Source of the DNA: Bradyrhizobium sp. SZCCHNS1050 | GTDB lineage: Bacteria > Pseudomonadota > Alphaproteobacteria > Rhizobiales > Xanthobacteraceae | Length of the DNA stretch: 64,000 bases | Direction of reading: 5' to 3' | Assembly: GCF_032484785.1 (NCBI RefSeq) | Contig: NZ_JAUETR010000001.1 | Span: forward strand, 2,359,501 to 2,423,500 | Shown: positions 62,353 to 64,000 of the stretch, piece by piece | How the letters are laid out: every line of letters starts with the position of its first letter | Position numbering within the stretch: the first letter of the stretch is position 1 | Made by a program: the position numbers and the translations under genes | Notes under the pieces: generated by a model | What the model was told of the DNA's origin: nothing | Database searches by the model: none | The model's input: only the letters and a program-made list of their open reading frames with translations

Positions 62353-63153
62353 TCAATCCGCGGTTCCGGCCATGCGGTGCAGGCCGACCAGGCGATCGCT
62401 GATCAGCAGCAGCACCAGGGTGCCGGCAAGAATGAGGGTGGAGAGCGCGGCCAACGTCGGATCGGGCGCCTCCTCGATATATTGCAGCATGCGGATCGGC
62501 AGCGTCTTGGAGCGGACGTCGGTGAGGAAGATCGAGACCGGATAATTGTCGAACGAGGCCAGCAGGCTGAACAGACCTGCGATCAGGAACGACGGCGCCA
62601 AAGCCGGCACCATCACCCTCATCACGCTGCCGGCATAGGTGCAGCCGAGCGTGCGCGCGGCTTCTATCAGGGTGAAGTCGAAGCGAGAGAGCCCGGCGAT
62701 CATGGTGCGCGCGACGTAAGGCAGCGTGACCACGAGATGCGCCACCAGCAGCGCGCTCCAGGTCGCGGTGAAGCCGATCATGCGGAAATATTGCAGGAGC
62801 GCGATGCCGAGCACGAGGCCGGGCATCATCAAGGGCGACACCAGCAGCGTGCCGAGCGCCGTCGCGCCGGGCAGCCGGCCACGCGCGATCGCGATGGCGG
62901 CGAGCGTGCCGGCGACCAGCGACAACGCGGTCGACAGAACCGCGATCTGCAGCGACAAGAACAGCGACGGCCAGAAGCCGTCGAGCCGGCCGATGCGGCC
63001 ATACCAGCGCAGCGATGCGCCCGACAGCGGCAGGTCGAACACCGGCGTCGGCGAGAAGCTGGCCGCGACGATCACGACCAGCGGCAGCAGCAGGAACAAT
63101 GCGAGCCCGATCGCGAGCACCCAGCAGACGATGATGGCAAGCCGCGACATCAT
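62353..63153 (-). CDS. ABC transporter permease (PotC-like)
   Basis: A 266-residue inner-membrane permease of the spermidine/putrescine-type family, with about six helices and the EAA motif EAARTLGCTYAGSVMRVMVPALAPS. The ATG overlaps the stop of the upstream permease by 4 bases. With the PotB-like partner and the PuuE-like protein it forms part of an operon that begins outside the window. Confidence 0.9.
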   Translation of the reverse strand: MMSRLAIIVCWVLAIGLALFLLLPLVVIVAASFSPTPVFDLPLSGASLRWYGRIGRLDGFWPSLFLSLQIAVLSTALSLVAGTLAAIAIARGRLPGATALGTLLVSPLMMPGLVLGIALLQYFRMIGFTATWSALLVAHLVVTLPYVARTMIAGLSRFDFTLIEAARTLGCTYAGSVMRVMVPALAPSFLIAGLFSLLASFDNYPVSIFLTDVRSKTLPIRMLQYIEEAPDPTLAALSTLILAGTLVLLLISDRLVGLHRMAGTAD

Positions 63154-64000
63154 TTGGGCTCCCGCGACAGCGTCGCGCTGAGCGCGACGACGATGACGGC
63201 GATCGCCAGCAGCACCACGCCCGCGGCGGCGCCGAAGCCGGGCTCGCGCGCCAGCAGATAGGCCTTGGCGATGGTGGTGGCGAGCGTCGGATATTTCTCG
63301 CCGACGAGCAGCGTCGGCACCACATAGGCCGACACCGACAGCGAGAACACCAGCGCCACGCCGGCGATGATGCCCGGCAGGGTCAGCGGCAGGATGACAC
63401 GGAAGAACACGACCAGCGGCGAGGCGCCGAGCGTCGCGGCGGCTTCCGCATAGCGCCCGTCGAGCTGTGCCACCACCGCGTAGATCGGCAGCGCCATGAA
63501 CGGCAGGAAGATGTTGACGGCGCCGACGATCAGCGCGGTCTGGGTGAAGATCATGCGGATGGGGTCCTCGATGATCCCCACCGCGATCAGCACCGCGTTG
63601 ATGAGGCCGTCGCTGCGCAGCAGGATGGTCCAGGCGAAGGCCTTGACGATGACGGAGGCGGCGAGCGGCAGGAACAAGGTCGCCAGCAGGATCGAGCGCA
63701 GCGGCCCGCGCGCGCGCGCCAGCGCGAACGCCGCGGGATAGGAGACGAGGAAGGCGATCAGGGTCGTCAGCAGGCCGAGCCGCAGCGAGTTCCAGATCAC
63801 GCCGAGGTAATAGGGCGTGCCGAGCAGCCGGACGTAATGCGCCGAGGTGACGCCGCCCTTGGGGTCGAGCACGCTGACGCCGAGCAGCAGCGCCAGCGGC
63901 AGCACGAACACCAGCGCGATGATCAGCAGCGATGGCGCGACGAAGCCGAACGCCGCGAGCCGCTCGCGATCCGGCGCGGGCTTGACGATCGGCGCTGATA
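63150..64000 (-). CDS. ABC transporter permease (PotB-like), 5' part outside window
   Basis: The frame is open to the window edge and encodes the partner permease: FGFVAPSLLIIALVFVLPLA as the first helix, EAAATLGASPLVVFFRVILPLTLPG as the EAA loop, and a C-terminal GVVLLAIAVIVVALSATLS helix. A start codon inside the window (GTG 63911) would delete part of helix 1, so the true start probably lies beyond position 64000. Confidence 0.88.
   Translation of the reverse strand, partial: SAPIVKPAPDRERLAAFGFVAPSLLIIALVFVLPLALLLGVSVLDPKGGVTSAHYVRLLGTPYYLGVIWNSLRLGLLTTLIAFLVSYPAAFALARARGPLRSILLATLFLPLAASVIVKAFAWTILLRSDGLINAVLIAVGIIEDPIRMIFTQTALIVGAVNIFLPFMALPIYAVVAQLDGRYAEAAATLGASPLVVFFRVILPLTLPGIIAGVALVFSLSVSAYVVPTLLVGEKYPTLATTIAKAYLLAREPGFGAAAGVVLLAIAVIVVALSATLSREPK

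Noticed and set aside
1..64000. CRISPR arrays, rRNA or tRNA genes, prophage
   Set aside because: No regularly spaced direct repeats, no tRNA-like cloverleaf or rRNA signature and no phage structural genes were noticed. A tRNA scan could still find one I missed.

Overview
The window looks like chromosomal DNA of an alphaproteobacterium of the Bradyrhizobium / Nitrobacteraceae group. This is inferred from the high GC content, an FlbT flagellar regulator, an IpdC-type decarboxylase, DUF2848 and DUF3422 genes, and intergenic repeats of a kind I know from Bradyrhizobium genomes (the GTCATTGCGAGGAGCGAAGC motif, C-rich hairpins, and a repeat containing CGGCCCTCCCTGCGCGATGG). No database search was possible. 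I saw no rRNA, tRNA or CRISPR array.

Region 1 (1-10.3 kb) is a run of unrelated housekeeping or accessory genes: an L,D-transpeptidase, an orphan HlyD-type adaptor, a caspase-fold protein whose catalytic His and Cys are both replaced, a 601-residue protein with a terpene-cyclase-like DxDTT motif, a secreted SNase-like protein, a class V aminotransferase and oligopeptidase B. At 10.47-11.57 kb an IS110-family element has inserted into a palindromic intergenic repeat; its 5' non-coding end can fold into nested stems.

Region 2 (11.6-17.8 kb) is a catabolic operon on the minus strand: substrate-binding protein, ABC ATPase, permease, IlvD/Edd dehydratase, RraA-like protein. A divergent GntR/FCD regulator faces it. 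A perfect 30-bp palindrome in the shared promoter region is the likely operator.

Region 3 (18.1-38.8 kb) is dense in signalling genes: two large hybrid histidine kinases, several free receivers, a FixJ-type and a LuxR-type regulator, a Crp/Fnr regulator, a chemotaxis set (cheA with two CheW-like domains and a receiver, cheW, cheY, cheR, a PilZ protein, but no cheB), flbT and a flagellin. It includes two degenerate signalling proteins: a histidine-kinase paralogue without the ATP-binding motifs, and a receiver with an internal deletion.

Region 4 (39-54.6 kb) holds a conserved hypothetical gene, an indolepyruvate/phenylpyruvate decarboxylase, and an exopolysaccharide cluster: four GT4 glycosyltransferases, a Wzz/tyrosine-kinase-like protein, a MurJ/Wzx-like flippase, a polysaccharide deacetylase, a GH-A-clan glycosidase and a GNAT protein. 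A 59-codon gene with a GTG start sits between a glycosyltransferase and the flippase, overlapping both.

Region 5 (55-64 kb) has DUF2848 and DUF3422 proteins, a 1.2-kb repeat-rich gap, a sorbosone-dehydrogenase-like protein, three very small genes, a sirtuin, and a PuuE-type allantoinase downstream of polyamine-type ABC permeases. The last permease runs off the window edge.
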